From the NCBI GenBank assembly GCA_030248215.1, contig JASANG010002028.1, forward strand, positions 62,001-126,000: a stretch of DNA of 64,000 bases, written 5' to 3'. Shown piece by piece: positions 44,517 to 55,900 of this stretch (within the stretch, counting starts at the first letter, position 1; each line of letters begins with the position of its first letter). A model generated the notes under the pieces. The model was not told where the DNA came from. It worked only from the letters and a program-made list of their open reading frames with translations, and did not search any database. Source of the DNA: Enoplolaimus lenunculus. Its lineage: Eukaryota > Nematoda > Enoplea > Enoplida > Thoracostomopsidae. Made by a program: the position numbers and the translations under genes.

Positions 44517-44640
44517 GGCCCATGCGAATACTTTCAGGGACGTCCCATTTTCCCGCAGGACAAATAGTGCCGGAGAGCAGCATTTGTTTCACCTGTTTGT
44601 GCATACGCGAACATTATTTACCGTTTCGCTCATAGATTAT
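44517..44640 (+). mobile_element. Remnant of GGCC-end element
   Basis: GGGCCCATGCGAATACTTTC then GGGACGTCCCATTTTCCCGC resembles the 40-bp end of the elements at 18873 and 22859. The other end was not found. Confidence 0.5.
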
Positions 44641-44767
44641 ACTATGAGCAACTAAATCAATAATGTACAAGCAATACATGCACTGTGAGCAGTGTTTAAC
44701 ATTTATAACATATGCGCAGTGTTAAATCTCCACAAGACGTAAGAGCCCCCTCGAGCTCGAGCGTCAA

Positions 44768-44842
44768 GCTCCTATAGCTCAGTGGTATCATAAACGCCTC
44801 GCACCCGTGAGACTGGGGTTCGATTCTCACCTTGAAATTACA
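44768..44842 (+). repeat. tRNA-like sequence, degenerate
   Basis: GCTCCTATAGCTCAGTGGTA then GGGGTTCGATTCTCACC give A and B boxes. The acceptor arms do not pair (GCTCCTA against TTGAAAT), so it is probably a pseudo-tRNA. Confidence 0.45.
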
Positions 44843-45302
44843 TCTCATGTGAAATTGCAAATATTCATGTGAGAAAGGGTTACGCTTTGTTGGTGCTGTT
44901 GTTCTTTGTGGTTTCGTTAGCAAGCAGGGAGGGGCAGCAGCCCACTGATAAAATGTATAGCTTCCCATTTTCCCGTTTTTCCAAAGACAGCATGTTGCCG
45001 TAAGAGCGTTCCCATGGGGGAGTTGAAGTTCCGTGCTTTCCAAATTTGGTTGGAACCCCAATAAACTCGGGCAAGACAAAATACTGATTTTTTCATCCAT
45101 TCCACATCCCTTCGTTCAGAAATTTTCAAATCCGCCCTTGTTTTGACGAAAAATCTTCGCACAGTTTCAATATATTATTGCAGTGATATGCATGTAAAAT
45201 ATTTCTCAAAACTGCACGAGCAAACTCTTCCAAAACTTTGTGTTGAAGCGCTTCAAAACAAGGGCCACGAAGCTGATTGAACCCGTAACGAATTTGAGTT
45301 GT

Positions 45303-45470
45303 ACTATATTGGCCGAATGAGCGGGGTGTCCCTTTGTGAGTGTCAATCAACAGGAGTCAGTATCCGTAATAAGAGTCCGTAAGCCCTAATTCGCCATAAG
45401 TGTCAATTATCCCAAATCTTAGTGCATAAAATGACTCCAACACTAAATAAAGCTGAGTTCGAAACTTTGG
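45303..45470 (-). mobile_element. CGAATAAGAGGGG family fragment
   Basis: GTACTATATTGGCCGAATGA at left; then AGTCCGTAAGCC, AATGACTCCAACACTAAATA and GAGTTCGAAACTTTGG, as in the 6754 and 5118 copies. Confidence 0.55.
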
Positions 45471-45773
45471 CAACAATTAAACGTGTTGGTTTTCTCTAGG
45501 TCTGAGTAGGGTAGAAATGGTGTGGTTACTTTGTCTGGAAGAGCTCTCCCACTTTTTTGAAATGATGGCTTACACCATGTCAATAAAGTACTTATATAAC
45601 ACGAATAGGCAAAAACTAGGGCTTTGGGTCGTTTACTTTGTTTCATTGGGTTCTCAGGGAGCTACCGCGCTCCTGATGCCCTCTTGATTTAAAAGTCAAT
45701 AAGCGGGATCCCTACCATACCTGGGATATCTAGACGTTTGAATTCCTTACCAAATTATAGGAAACGTTAAGGC

Positions 45774-46680
45774 CAGGGTGCAACCGAAATTACGGTTCCG
45801 GGAGGAAAATCCGGTATTTTTCACTATCCGGTTCCGGCTTTAATTCCGCTATTTTTTCACCGGAATGTTCTGATATTTGCGGTATCAAAAGTTTTTTCCT
45901 TCGAAAATTTAAGGAAAACTGTCATATTTATTCTAACTTATTTTTCTAAAATTGTCTGAGCGCGTATTGCCAAAATTTTCAATTTCTGACATACTACATA
46001 ACTTATCATACATTTCCACGTTTCAAGATTTTAGCATCCTAAATGGTGTGTTTACACCAGGGTGTAAACGGGTAATAAAAATAATGGAAACGAAAAACGG
46101 ATATTGAGGTATAAACATTGTAAATTTCAGTGAGTTGATTTTTCTGAGTTGAACTAATTCTGATTTAATTAGTCAACTTCCTCTGAATCAACACAACAGA
46201 ACTCAGAGTAAGAATCAACGAAAGTGAGCTAAAGTTTTCTATTGTTAACTCAGAAACAACTAACTTTTCGTCTGAGTTAATTAAACTCATTGGAATTTAC
46301 AGTGAACGCTTCATAAATATTTTATTGCATCGAAATTTCTAAAATTTTATATTTTAAGATTTTATATGGATTTCGTAAATTTTGTTTCATTTCGAACAAT
46401 TACAACATCTATAATGAAAAATTTCTATATAGGTGATTTATATATAACTAATTTTGAGCGTAAAAACATCAATTTTTACCGGAAACGTTGACCATTAAAA
46501 GCGATAAAATAGTGTTAATCAATGTCTAGGTAACAAGACGTATTTTTCCAGTTCCGGAATTTTATAACTCCGACAGCGCCCAAGTCCGACGTTTAAATTT
46601 TCCGTTTTCCAACCAAATCCTACGCTGTCGATTATCCGTAGCGAACCAGAAACGCAAAATTTAATTGCGGTTGCCCAAAA
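45774..46680 (+). mobile_element. Diverged CAGGGTGCAACCG element, right end uncertain, with nested fold-back
   Basis: Left CAGGGTGCAACCGAAATTAC and GTTCCGGCTTTAATTCCGCT; a possible decayed right end AATTGCGGTTGCCC near 46680. A separate fold-back element sits inside at 46116-46304. A related left end is at about 42357 (SAE1 intron 8). Confidence 0.4.
46116..46304. mobile_element. Fold-back MITE, CATTGTAAATTTCAG ends
   Basis: Left CATTGTAAATTTCAGTGAGT, right AACTCATTGGAATTTACAGTG (inverted). The interior alternates CTGAGTTGAACT and AACTCAGA, so the whole can form a long hairpin. 189 bp. Confidence 0.6.
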
Positions 46681-47229
46681 TGGATAACTTAAGTTTCCGA
46701 TATACGAATATAAAAAAATGCCCGATGTCAATCACTATTGCTGTTCAAACAACAATTAATCAAGAAATTTGACGAAATAACAGCCTCATTTAAAGCAGTT
46801 ATTTATTTCAATACCGTTGTAACAGAAAGCACTCAAAGATTTGACTTCGACAAAAACGACTTGCGCCTTCGGTAGAATTTTTGTAGCAAGTTCCGACAGT
46901 TTTGGTACTGAACCTTTCAGTAATATTTTTGAGGAGAAAATCTGCTGCAGATCTGAGCGTTCACAGCAAACAAAATAAAAACATTAAAATTAGCACAATC
47001 AACAATACTGTCCTCCAGCTTCTAGTTTTCACCTCCGTTTGTGTACTGCTACCTCACGAATGTACAACCAAAACAAAGCTGACTATTCAGCCAAAAAAAT
47101 TGAGCTCACCGGAATTTCTCTAAAAGTTAGGATAAAATAGCCTCGCTATTGGTAGCAGCCTAAAACCCAATGGCATAAGCACTTCAATACGAAGACGTTA
47201 TTAGTTTATTAAATTTCAAACTGTATCCG

Positions 47230-47330
47230 ACATAAATCACTCAACAAAAGTTACTTTTAATAACATAAATCACTCAACAAAAGTTACTTTTAAGAACATA
47301 AATCACTCAACCAAAGTTACTTTTATAAGA
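47230..47330 (+). repeat. Tandem repeat, three 33-35 bp units
   Basis: Unit ACATAAATCACTCAACAAAA then GTTACTTTTAAGA, three times with few changes, plus a partial fourth ACATAAAT. Confidence 0.92.
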
Positions 47331-47984
47331 ACATAAATATGTCTACGTAATGAGTCTAAAATTAAGCTTAATACAGCACAGCGATCACTCAAAAGTCCAA
47401 GCCTATTCTATTGTTTCGCAAAAAACGAACTGCCACAAAGTCACGTGTTCATTCATAACCCATTTTTACTTTCAACTTCAAATAGAATTTCAGCTTGACA
47501 CTGACTCAGCTCCTTGCAGCGTTGCTACTATTTTTCGACCACCTAAAAATATATTGCAAAAAATGGTTTCACTGCTGAGAAATCACAACTAAGTTATGTG
47601 GACTGCATAATGGATAACTCAATTTCTTTCAGTTTCTTATGGTAAACAGGGCGCACAACAAGAGGTCTGTCTCCGGCTCCGACAGAAAATCGACATTCGC
47701 CTCCTGTAAGAAGTCAACATCAAGCCTCCGAATTTGGTTTTCTACTTTTGGTTGTACCCTGTCAATGCTGAATAACCTAAGCAGTATATTGTTTATGCTC
47801 CATTCACAAATATTTTCAAAAACCTATCGAGTGCTAAGCAGCCGAAATAAAAAACTTACCCACCACTTTGGTGTTTGAATAGAAATTTCTACGAGCTATG
47901 TCGCAAATAGATTGCCACAAGGCAACTACCTGTTAATACCATTGAGATGTGTGCAAACGGATAGTAGCGACACGGATAGTTTTA

Positions 47985-48061
47985 TCAAAACTGAACAAAA
48001 TCGAATAACAAAATTTTAAAGATGTTTAGATGTTTTATTTTTACCAATACAGTTGATGACA
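47985..48061 (-). CDS. UPF0047 gene, candidate last exon
   Basis: After GATTTTAG, the frame completing the split codon reads [16 protein letters not shown] and ends at TGA (47987-47985). The family ends with a short beta strand like RKVVVTLNG, which VLVKIKHLN resembles only loosely. The tail is about 10 residues longer than typical. Confidence 0.3.
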
Positions 48062-51000
48062 CTAAAATCTTCACTAGATAAACAACTACGAGCATAAAAA
48101 TAACGAAATTTCCCTCATTTTTGCAACGGAAACAGACACTTCTTTTTAGCGTAAACGACTTATCCGGTTACACCATGCAATTAAAAATTATATGAACAGC
48201 AAATTTTTCGCATTTGCACGAAAAACATTCAGCAATGAAATTTTACCAATTATTGCTGTGCGTTCGTCGCGTAAGTCACGATGGCAATGTTTTTCTGTGC
48301 GCCGTGAACCACAAAATGCTATCAAAAAGCAAAGTCATCCAATTATATGTTATCACACTGTGAGCCTGTTTCAAATTTCCACAATACTGGTAAATAGATA
48401 TAATTACATAGTTCCAGAACTTACTTGAACTGTTTCTATGTTCACACAAATAAATCCCTTGCCAAGTTCCTAAATTCAGGCGGCCATCGGTCACAGGAAT
48501 GCTCACAGAAGATCCAACAAGAGCGCTTTTCACATGCGCAGGCTGAAGAACAATGTCACTAAGCAAAGTGAAAGTCCGATGGAAGTTCGGAAGTTTGAGA
48601 ACAGTTTCATTTGTACTTAAGGGTTGAAAGTTGGATCTCCGTCCGACTGTCCGTGCTACGTGACAAAAATCTCAGGAACCGCTTAACCGATTTGAAAAAC
48701 TTTTCATTTGAAAGCTTGTTATCGTGGGGTGCTAGCTGATCTTGCGTTGGGGTTTCAAAGTCGTTATTTGCAACAGACTAATTTGAATAATAGGTGAAAC
48801 CTAAATTATGACTTTTCATACAAGCGATCTGATTTCAGTGCTAAAAAAATTTTGCGTTCGAGGAATCTAAATTTAACGTTTAAAATTGTCACAAACAGAT
48901 AAATAAAAGCTAGCTCATAACTAATTAGCATGTTATTAGCTTAATTGGTTGAGCTTAAATTGGGACATTTTAAATTATTTCACAGATTATTAGGGTTACA
49001 AGCGATTTAATTTCAGTATTAACGGTTTTTGGCTGCGAGGAATCGCATCTGAATAAATTGTTTGTAAACATCCAAAACAACCAAATGAATATCTAGCTAC
49101 TAACTAATTTGCATATTAGCTATGCCAACTATGGCAGTTGAGTTGAGAATATATTATCACTGATTTGTGTTTGTGCGCTATTTGCTTCAGGGTGTTCGGC
49201 CATGAATAGACATAGCGTTTAGAGATGATAATTGGAACGCTTTCATGTTAGTTACGTAGCTACACGATAATTTACTATGTTAGGTATGTGAGCTGTGACA
49301 GTAAAGCTATTATCTTATACCTACGGGTTTAGCGTATATGAGCATTGGGAATCTAAGCGGCAAATTTGTCAGGAGCTTCGCTCAATACATTTTGCTCCAC
49401 TTGTGTCTTCGATGTAAACTATGTTTTATAGTCATAATAAAAAGCGGAGGTACGGAATTATGGACTTCCCAAGGAATTTAATGAAAATAGTCTTTTATAG
49501 GTTTCGCCGCACAGAGTTCAGCGGTTCCATTTTTAGGCTACAGGACCCCCGGTTCAACAGTTAACACCAACCAAATTTGTATAACGAATACACCTGGTAA
49601 AACTTGTACGCTACGAACATGTGGCTGATAGATATTTCCTCTTCCAATTTGTGTCTACACCATAATTTCGAGAGCCATAACTTATGAATCGATGGACATT
49701 TAGCCATAGAAGTGGTACCGTTGAACTCAGTAAGTAGATATGTATAAGACTAACCAATTTTTGTCAAATTCACAGGGAGGTCCAGATTCCATATCTCCGC
49801 CAAAACCCTCTAAGCTGTATATGGGTATATTATAAATTATGTGTACGTTTACAATTCTTTCAGTAGCCGTTAAAAACATAAATGTTTGGAAAACCAAAGA
49901 TACCATATCATCCGGTCCTTCCATAGTATGTCTATACGGAGCATTTTCTGGTACTATACGATTGAACATCATTTCCATATCAATTCTGAAATATTTCAAA
50001 AAATAACTCCATCGCAAGATGTAAAGCAACTGGTCGTTTCTTAAGAGCTCCATACCATCTACTAGCCTTACGCAAATTTAAAATGTCATTTGTTCGTAAA
50101 TGTTAAATTTTAAATATCAGAGTTGAAACCTCAACTACGCATTCGCTTGAGCATCCATTTTACATCTTGCTACAGAGAGCAAGCAGTGATTTAATCAAAC
50201 GGATAAAAAATTCTTTTCTTGTTCCTATCTTCGCAAAATATGTAATATTTACAAAAATCAACTCTCAAAATTACAAAATGTAAACTAACCTAACGTCAGA
50301 GTCGTAGTTCTTGAAATAAAACACATTACTGACAAACACATTATACAGTATACTTTTTAATCGATTGTACAGTTGGTAAACTTTAACAAAAGTACAAACT
50401 TTTAATCTAATACAAATTTAACCACTAAAAAGCTCTCAGCGTCAATAATTCATTGCAAATGTAAACATTCTCAGTAATCACAATAAATTATGAAAACTAA
50501 AAATTTTAATGATGTTGTGGTTCTTAATTTAAACAAAGCCAGCACAACGCGAGACAAATTAGTTAAACATCAGCCATCAGTTTGGACAAATTTAATGATA
50601 CGTTTCCGCGAACCAGTACACATCGAGTTAAAGGCAGAACAAGGCAGAAACTGGGACCAAATAAAATTACACGATCACAACAAACAGACATACCTCATTC
50701 AAGCAAAGACTTGCAGAAGTGTGTTGTACTGAAACAAAGTTTATTATGTACTAGAAACAAAACATGCTACGTACAATTTCAAAAGGAACAAAACTGGCTA
50801 ACTTTGCCTAGGAAATAACTCAGTAAACTTCAATAATGCATAAACCTGATACCCGAATCCTATGTGACAGCAAATTTCCCTGTTTTGTTAATCGACCGAC
50901 CCCCGATCATTTTAAACATATAAACCAATTTCACTTACAACTCATTAAACTTCAATAATGCATAAACTCGACCTTATCCGACTCCTGTGTAACAACAAAT

Positions 51001-51231
51001 TCCCCTGTTACTCATCACTTTTTTGTTAATCGACACAATCTAACGAATCTTTTTAAACATATAAACCAATTTCACTCACTCACTACATAAATGAAGAACG
51101 CCCATTTTAATCGTTGACAGTTCTGGAAGTGCTTTGATTATTTCGTCAGTAACCAAATGACATCCGCGTTTTCTTCGCGAAATTGCAATAATTCTTTGAT
51201 ACCAAACACATCCAACGCCTTTGACAGACAT
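47985..51231 (-). CDS. UPF0047/YjbQ family protein (one exon not located, last exon tentative)
   Basis: Minus-strand exons 51231-51084, 50309-50290, 49985-49904 and 48542-48425 encode family blocks in order: [122 protein letters not shown]0047 (E. coli YjbQ) members are small cytosolic proteins of about 140 residues with conserved His; the family has been labelled secondary thiamine-phosphate synthase, but the physiological role is not settled. The segment usually reading HTSASLTINEN falls between exons 1 and 2; I could not find it. A possible last exon (48061-47985) reads [13 protein letters not shown] in the right phase but is weakly supported. Codons split across junctions agree, so it looks intact rather than a pseudogene. 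Confidence 0.82.
48425..48542 (-). CDS. UPF0047 gene exon with GTWQGI motif
   Basis: 118 nt from TTCTTCAG|CCTGCG to TTCAA|GTAAGT. It encodes [20 protein letters not shown], then [19 protein letters not shown]. PAHxKSxLxG...IPxTxGRLxLGTWQGIxLxEHR is the family signature. Confidence 0.94.
49904..49985 (-). CDS. UPF0047 gene exon with EGPDDM motif
   Basis: 82 nt from ATTTCAG|AATTG to GATATG|GTATCT. It encodes [20 protein letters not shown] then MEGPDDM, matching family segments such as LNKIVPEG and HTLEGPDDM. Phase 0 at its end. Confidence 0.92.
50290..50309 (-). CDS. UPF0047 gene microexon (20 nt, NYDSDVR)
   Basis: Between TTTCAAG|AAC and GTTAG|GTTAGT. It encodes Asn-Tyr-Asp-Ser-Asp-Val plus AG, completed by A of the next exon to Arg. 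NYDxDVR is the family motif that precedes the acidic helix. Confidence 0.72.
50819..51079 (+). repeat. Tandem duplication, unit about 122-139 bp
   Basis: Both units begin CTCANTAAACTTCAATAATG and end ACATATAAACCAATTTCACT. It lies between UPF0047 exon 1 and the microexon, exactly where the missing exon should be, and touches the exon 1 donor. Confidence 0.88.
51084..51231 (-). CDS. UPF0047 gene exon 1
   Basis: ATG at 51231-51229 starts [20 protein letters not shown], then [20 protein letters not shown] and IKMGVLHLC. It aligns with the family start WAQKTVTL...RGCHLVT. Donor TGTA|GTGAGT at 51084/51083; ends with one base of a split codon. Confidence 0.85.
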
Positions 51232-51477
51232 TGTATAACTACTAGCGCATAACAAGTTATCAACAAAACAATGTTACATGCACTTCTAAAGGTAGAGTAC
51301 ACTGAACAAACCAAGTTTTCTACACTAATCAATTTTATTTGCATTCAGACAAACAAATGTAACAGAACAACAACGGGCAGGATACTAAGAAATTTCGCCG
51401 GAGCATGAGGAACAGCCGTTGCTGGAAATGAAGGATAATTAATTACGTAATTAATAGTCTAAGTTGAAAACGCCACT

Positions 51478-51608
51478 ACACAGCGATGCCCGCCGCTCCA
51501 ACCATAGAGCGACAAGCTTCTAAACCGTGTCCTTCTTCAACAGTAGCACCAACCTCGCGTCGCATTTCACAAATGCTGCAAACAATTTCACGCCTTGCCC
51601 TAGCGATG
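51478..51608 (-). CDS. Possible terminal exon, unrecognised
   Basis: After ATCGCTAG, a frame reads ARARREIVCSICEMRREVG then ATVEEGHGLEACRSMV and ends with TAG. GC content and CpG count exceed the surroundings. It may belong to the same unrecognised gene as the 52-53 kb block, but phase and family are unknown, and the plus strand is also open here (MPAAPTIERQASKPCPSS). Confidence 0.2.
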
Positions 51609-52028
51609 AGTCAGTAGAACTCAGTGAAAGCTTCTTTTAAAATTTCGTTTCCTTAATAGATACACGGACGCAACTCACAAAGATACGAACATGTCATTTG
51701 CGAAGGCAAAATATCCGTCTCTTAGATTTTCAGAACAGCCGTAACGGCTAAAACGCGAATTGTCTCGCAAAGCCCATAGCAACGCATTTTTCATAATATC
51801 GTGCTAACAATGGAAACTTGTCAATATTTCAGCGCAGCGATCGCGTGCCATACTGAAGGATAGCTCTAATTAATGTCGATTTCCGTGCTTTGTAAGCTAT
51901 ATATGTATGTTTTGGCACAATCAAATATTCAGAACTGGCTTCGCAATGCCAAGGTTTTCACAAACAGTGAAAAGTCAACAAATAAGCATAGCGATGATCT
52001 GTGCACAAAATACTGTCAGGCTGCTTCT

Positions 52029-52460
52029 CTATCCACTTAAGTTCCCCACGATTCCGAAGAACATGCTGCTCGGATTGACGCATGCGAACTTGTTGAGGCT
52101 TACGCGACGATTTCCGCACTGGCGGAGAGCGTGAACTGGACGTTTCACTAATTGTCGAATCAGCGTAAGATTCATCGTTTCCACTAAATTCAGTAACCGC
52201 GCATTTTCAGGGGCTAATCGGCAACGCCCGTTTTCGACGACATAATGAATGAAACCGAACCGAAGAACGCGAGATCGTGGTGAAGTAGTGACTGTGATGG
52301 TACAAGCGGAAGACTGAGCTGAGCTGCATCCAGGAGCATAGCTTACGACGCTAGCACAGGCTGTCGCTGCACTATTGCCGGAACTAGCTACACTACAGCT
52401 GGATACAGCTACGCTACCACTGGATGGAGGTACGCTAACGTTGCAGGCGATTGGTGTCTG
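52029..52460 (-). CDS. Open frame of 143 codons without a start, Ser-rich, possible exon
   Basis: A GC-richer stretch. The frame opens right after an ATTATAG acceptor-like site at 52461 and stops at 52029. It reads a Ser/Val/Ala-rich part (SVPPSSGSVAVSSCS, SSGNSAATACASVVS), then TSPRSRVLRFGFIHYVVENG and PENARLLNLVETMNLTLIRQ. A second overlapping frame (52206-51958) reads FSGNDESYADSTISETSSS, RSPPVRKSSRKPQQ and SEQHVLRNRGELKW. At most one is coding at each point; an intron between them is possible, as a GTAAGC donor-like site lies at about 52103. A consensus-context ATG (GCCGGCATGGCA at 52517) followed by a GTGAGT donor lies just upstream. Confidence 0.3.
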   Translation of the reverse strand, partial: QTPIACNVSVPPSSGSVAVSSCSVASSGNSAATACASVVSYAPGCSSAQSSACTITVTTSPRSRVLRFGFIHYVVENGRCRLAPENARLLNLVETMNLTLIRQLVKRPVHALRQCGNRRVSLNKFACVNPSSMFFGIVGNLSG

Positions 52461-52576
52461 CTATAATTATAAAAATTCAACGGCTTACGTAGGTAACTCA
52501 CCATCAACGGTTGCCATGCCGGCAGACCCCTATGAATCAGCCCTGGCGCCAGTTAACGGTTAACAACAATACATAC

Positions 52577-52714
52577 CTGTTCTAACATTGAGTTCATTGC
52601 ATAAAAAGTTAGATGGTGATTTTCGCCAAATTTCGACGATAACCGAAGAATGTCTTGTTCTCTTATCACGCTACATTTCGATAATGTTCGGCACAAATCC
52701 TTGGATCGTTCGAG
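52577..52714 (-). CDS. Candidate exon of an unrecognised minus-strand gene (coiled-coil-like)
   Basis: From ACTTTTCAG| at 52715 to GAACAG|GTATGT at 52577/52576 (a consensus donor). The open frame reads QQNLERSKDLCRTLSKCSV, then IREQDILRLSSKFGENHHL and TFYAMNSMLEQ: charged, Leu-spaced and probably helical. The same frame is open further upstream to about 52840 (KKTVYRRTQRWSDKQRYKTF). I do not recognise the family. Confidence 0.45.
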
Positions 52715-52829
52715 GTTTTGCTGCTGAAAAGTCTTATATCTTTGTTTATCGCTCCACCGTTGGGTTCTTCGATATACAGTTTTTTTACGAAATTCGCAAC
52801 ACGTTAGTTTTGCCGGTTCAATGATAGCA

Positions 52830-52951
52830 GGTATAACAAATTATGCTCTCTGACAAAATCAATGTAATGATTTGTTGTAATATGTTGCGTTATGCGGTGG
52901 TTTACTACGAAGCAGCCATCGAATGGACATTGGTGTAGATATCTGCACACC
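52830..52951 (-). CDS. Candidate exon with a Cys/His cluster, unrecognised gene
   Basis: After the good acceptor TTAATTTTAG|GTG at about 52952, one frame reads VCRYLHQCPFDGCFVVNHR then ITQHITTNHYIDF. The CPFD...H...H layout recalls CHHC or C2H2 zinc fingers (CPYDxxH...H...C of U11-48K/GTSF1 proteins), with substitutions. Its 3' boundary is unclear and the frame stops about 45 nt later, so an intron must follow if it is real. Confidence 0.35.
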
Positions 52952-52999
52952 TAAAATTAAATAACCCTTTATTGACCGTAGATCTTTTCGCACGACGAG

Positions 53000-55900
53000 T
53001 ACGTAAAATAATTATATTTAAGATACCTCCTGCATTGTGCGATCCGGATATCCGGTTTAGGCTTAAAAATAGACATCTGGCTACGGTAATCTAAGCAGTT
53101 GTGTATGATTCACTGACCACTACATGTAATATTGTGAAATACGAATGAATGGAGGCAAATAAACAGCATGAAGATGCTGCACAGCGGAATGATCATGCAT
53201 AAGACAAGGTAATGTATACATAATGTTGAGTTTTTTACAAGGCATAAAGAGAAAAACTCAGCAGCTGATTGACAGGCGGCGTGGCACAGAGGTAGAGCGC
53301 TGAACTCAGAATTTGTCGAACACTGATTGACCATGGGATTGAAACGGTGTAAGCGGAACAACGCCCATCGTTTTCAGCTGCAAGCACTCAGAATTGTGAT
53401 AAGTTGGGTAGGCTATGGTACGACAATTTTATTCTGAGTGCTTACAGCTGATCACATGACTCATCGCCGACAGATTCTCGGTCAAACGCTTACAGTTGAA
53501 AATGAAAAGCGTTCTCATGTGGTATTATTCCCATAACTCATGGCTGACATCTTTTGGTCTCTGTCTCAGTCAATATTTAACGGTCACCTACAATAAAAAG
53601 ATTTTTCTAACAAAAGTTTTGCATACATTTATCTGCTCAGAATTTCCGTTTAATTCGTACAATTAAACTAATAAATCGCCGCCAAACTATATTTGCTACT
53701 TTACGTATTTATTACTGAGGAACGGTAGCACAAGCGCAACGATTGAAAACTTTCACAAAACTATCTCCAACTTCAATTGTAACAGTGGTCGTACACATAT
53801 GAATAATAACCTAAGTGGATAATATGCCACCGCCAGTGCCAATATTAATAAAAACTATACTTGGTGATGAACTGTAAAAAAATGTAAAAAACTCATTTAG
53901 TTTGCTTGTACTGTGAAGCGTAAACCTAAACCAAAGCCATCCATGTCATAATGTAGTAAAATAATCAGTGTTGGGGAACTTGAGACTTCTATTGAAACAG
54001 TCATAGTGTTGAGGGATGTAAACAAGTATTCAATTTTAGCGTTTAACACATACATTTAGTCCAATCCAAACGCCGAATCCAACAATGTTTGGCAATATGT
54101 TTTTTTTATTTTTGAACAAGACAATTTTAGGTAAATTGTTATACAAATCAATATTTTTTATTTCAGGTCACAAATCTCAGAACTGAGGTCGGGCTCGAAA
54201 CATATACCAACGTTTACAGTTATGCGGCTGGCATTGCGTTGATATTCTGAAACAATTAAAGATAGATCTAAAATTGTAACATGCAAAATTCGGATTCAGA
54301 TTCGGCAAATTAACAATGATTCAAATTCGGGTTCTCATTCGATTAAATTGTGGATTTAGTGCTACCTTCCTTTACACGAGAGGTCGAATCAAAAGGAAGA
54401 GCGTGTTGGAAGAAATTTTTCGAAAATGCGGCGGTCAAACAAGCAAAAAAGAACGAAAACGGCCCCACACCTTCCATTCTTGGACTTCAGAAAAATTCTA
54501 AGCTTGGGAGAATCATAAGTGACTTATCTAATTGGAAATCATAAAAAGTTCTTGTCCGTAAATTTTATTTCGTAGTTTTGGTACGATTTAATTCATTAAA
54601 ATGTATCACTACCAGCTCTGGTGTACAAAATAATTATGGTTAATAAAAGGACTTGCTAGTCATATATGCGCCCCGGGCTTTCTGGTCGTATTGGCTCCGC
54701 GCCTCCCTACACCTCAATCCGGCGCTGCCGCCATGCGTCTGCCGCAAAGAGTAAGATTAAATGCGGTGCAAATTCACTAGCCAGCAAATTATAATTAGCT
54801 GGCGTGACAAGAATAGATAAAATAGATATCCACAAAAATAGTGTCAAAACCGGAAGCAGAATGATGCATTGTTTTCTTCTTATGGTAATTTTACCTAACA
54901 AAGTGTTATATGAGTGAGAACGTAGACAAGGTGTTCTTCAGGGGTCCGGGCATAGCAACTTTCCTAGAATTGGACACCTTGTCTGTAACAGTATCAGTGG
55001 TGTATCCAGATTGTTCTAAGGGAAGGCGTCCTTGTTAAGCAGCATATGCCTTTCTGCTAAGTATATACCTAAGCTTGCTGTAAACCAATGATTAACTGGA
55101 TTGCACAGACCTGCGTTTCGCCTGACAAAAAAGTCTTACCATGAACCATAACTCAAGCTTTAGGTTAGGCCTGAGGATAAGCATGTTATGGCCCAATTTA
55201 CAACAAAGGTCGCACTCATTGTCCCAGAATAGAAATAAACCGGCAGCACACACATACGGTACAGGGTCCTGTTCACAATGCACAGCCAAATATAATGAAG
55301 TATATGAATAGCATTGCAAGTCGAATTAATCCATCATCTTTTACTGAACAGATATTTATAGCTTCTGCTTGATTCCCGTTCTCACGTTCATAGTAAAGAC
55401 TTAGGCTAAGAAAACACATGTCAAAGAATTAGGTTTAGATAAATCCAACTTTTTCTATAACCTAAGCCATTGAGGGAAAGTGTAAATCTTAATAGTTTTA
55501 TTGCAACATCGCTTCTAAATTGTTTTATTTAAGTAGTTTATGGCGCATTCACGTAATACTGTGAACAAAAATTCGAAATTTGTCCACCCGCCTAGTTTTA
55601 CGGGCAGTACAAAATAATGCTAGACCACACTGTAAGCGCAGATATTACAAATAACTAGTGCGTTTTTACAGTACCTCCTTCGAAGGGTGTATGGACAATT
55701 TACGATGTGGGGTCTCTGAAGATAGGGTAAAAATTGTCACAATAGCGTGTACAATATTACGTTAATGCTGCATTATTGCGTGCATGACATTTGAAAAAAT
55801 TTCGGCTTTATTCAGTTCTTTGCCGCTGAACGATTATGTTGGTAAATGGCTAAATTAACATTGAGTCTTGTTAAGATTGTAATAATCATGTTAGTTTGCA

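Noticed and set aside
48242-48294. Alternative last exon of the UPF0047 gene reading [12 protein letters not shown]
   Set aside because: The family-like frame is out of phase with the preceding exon; the in-phase frame has no similarity.
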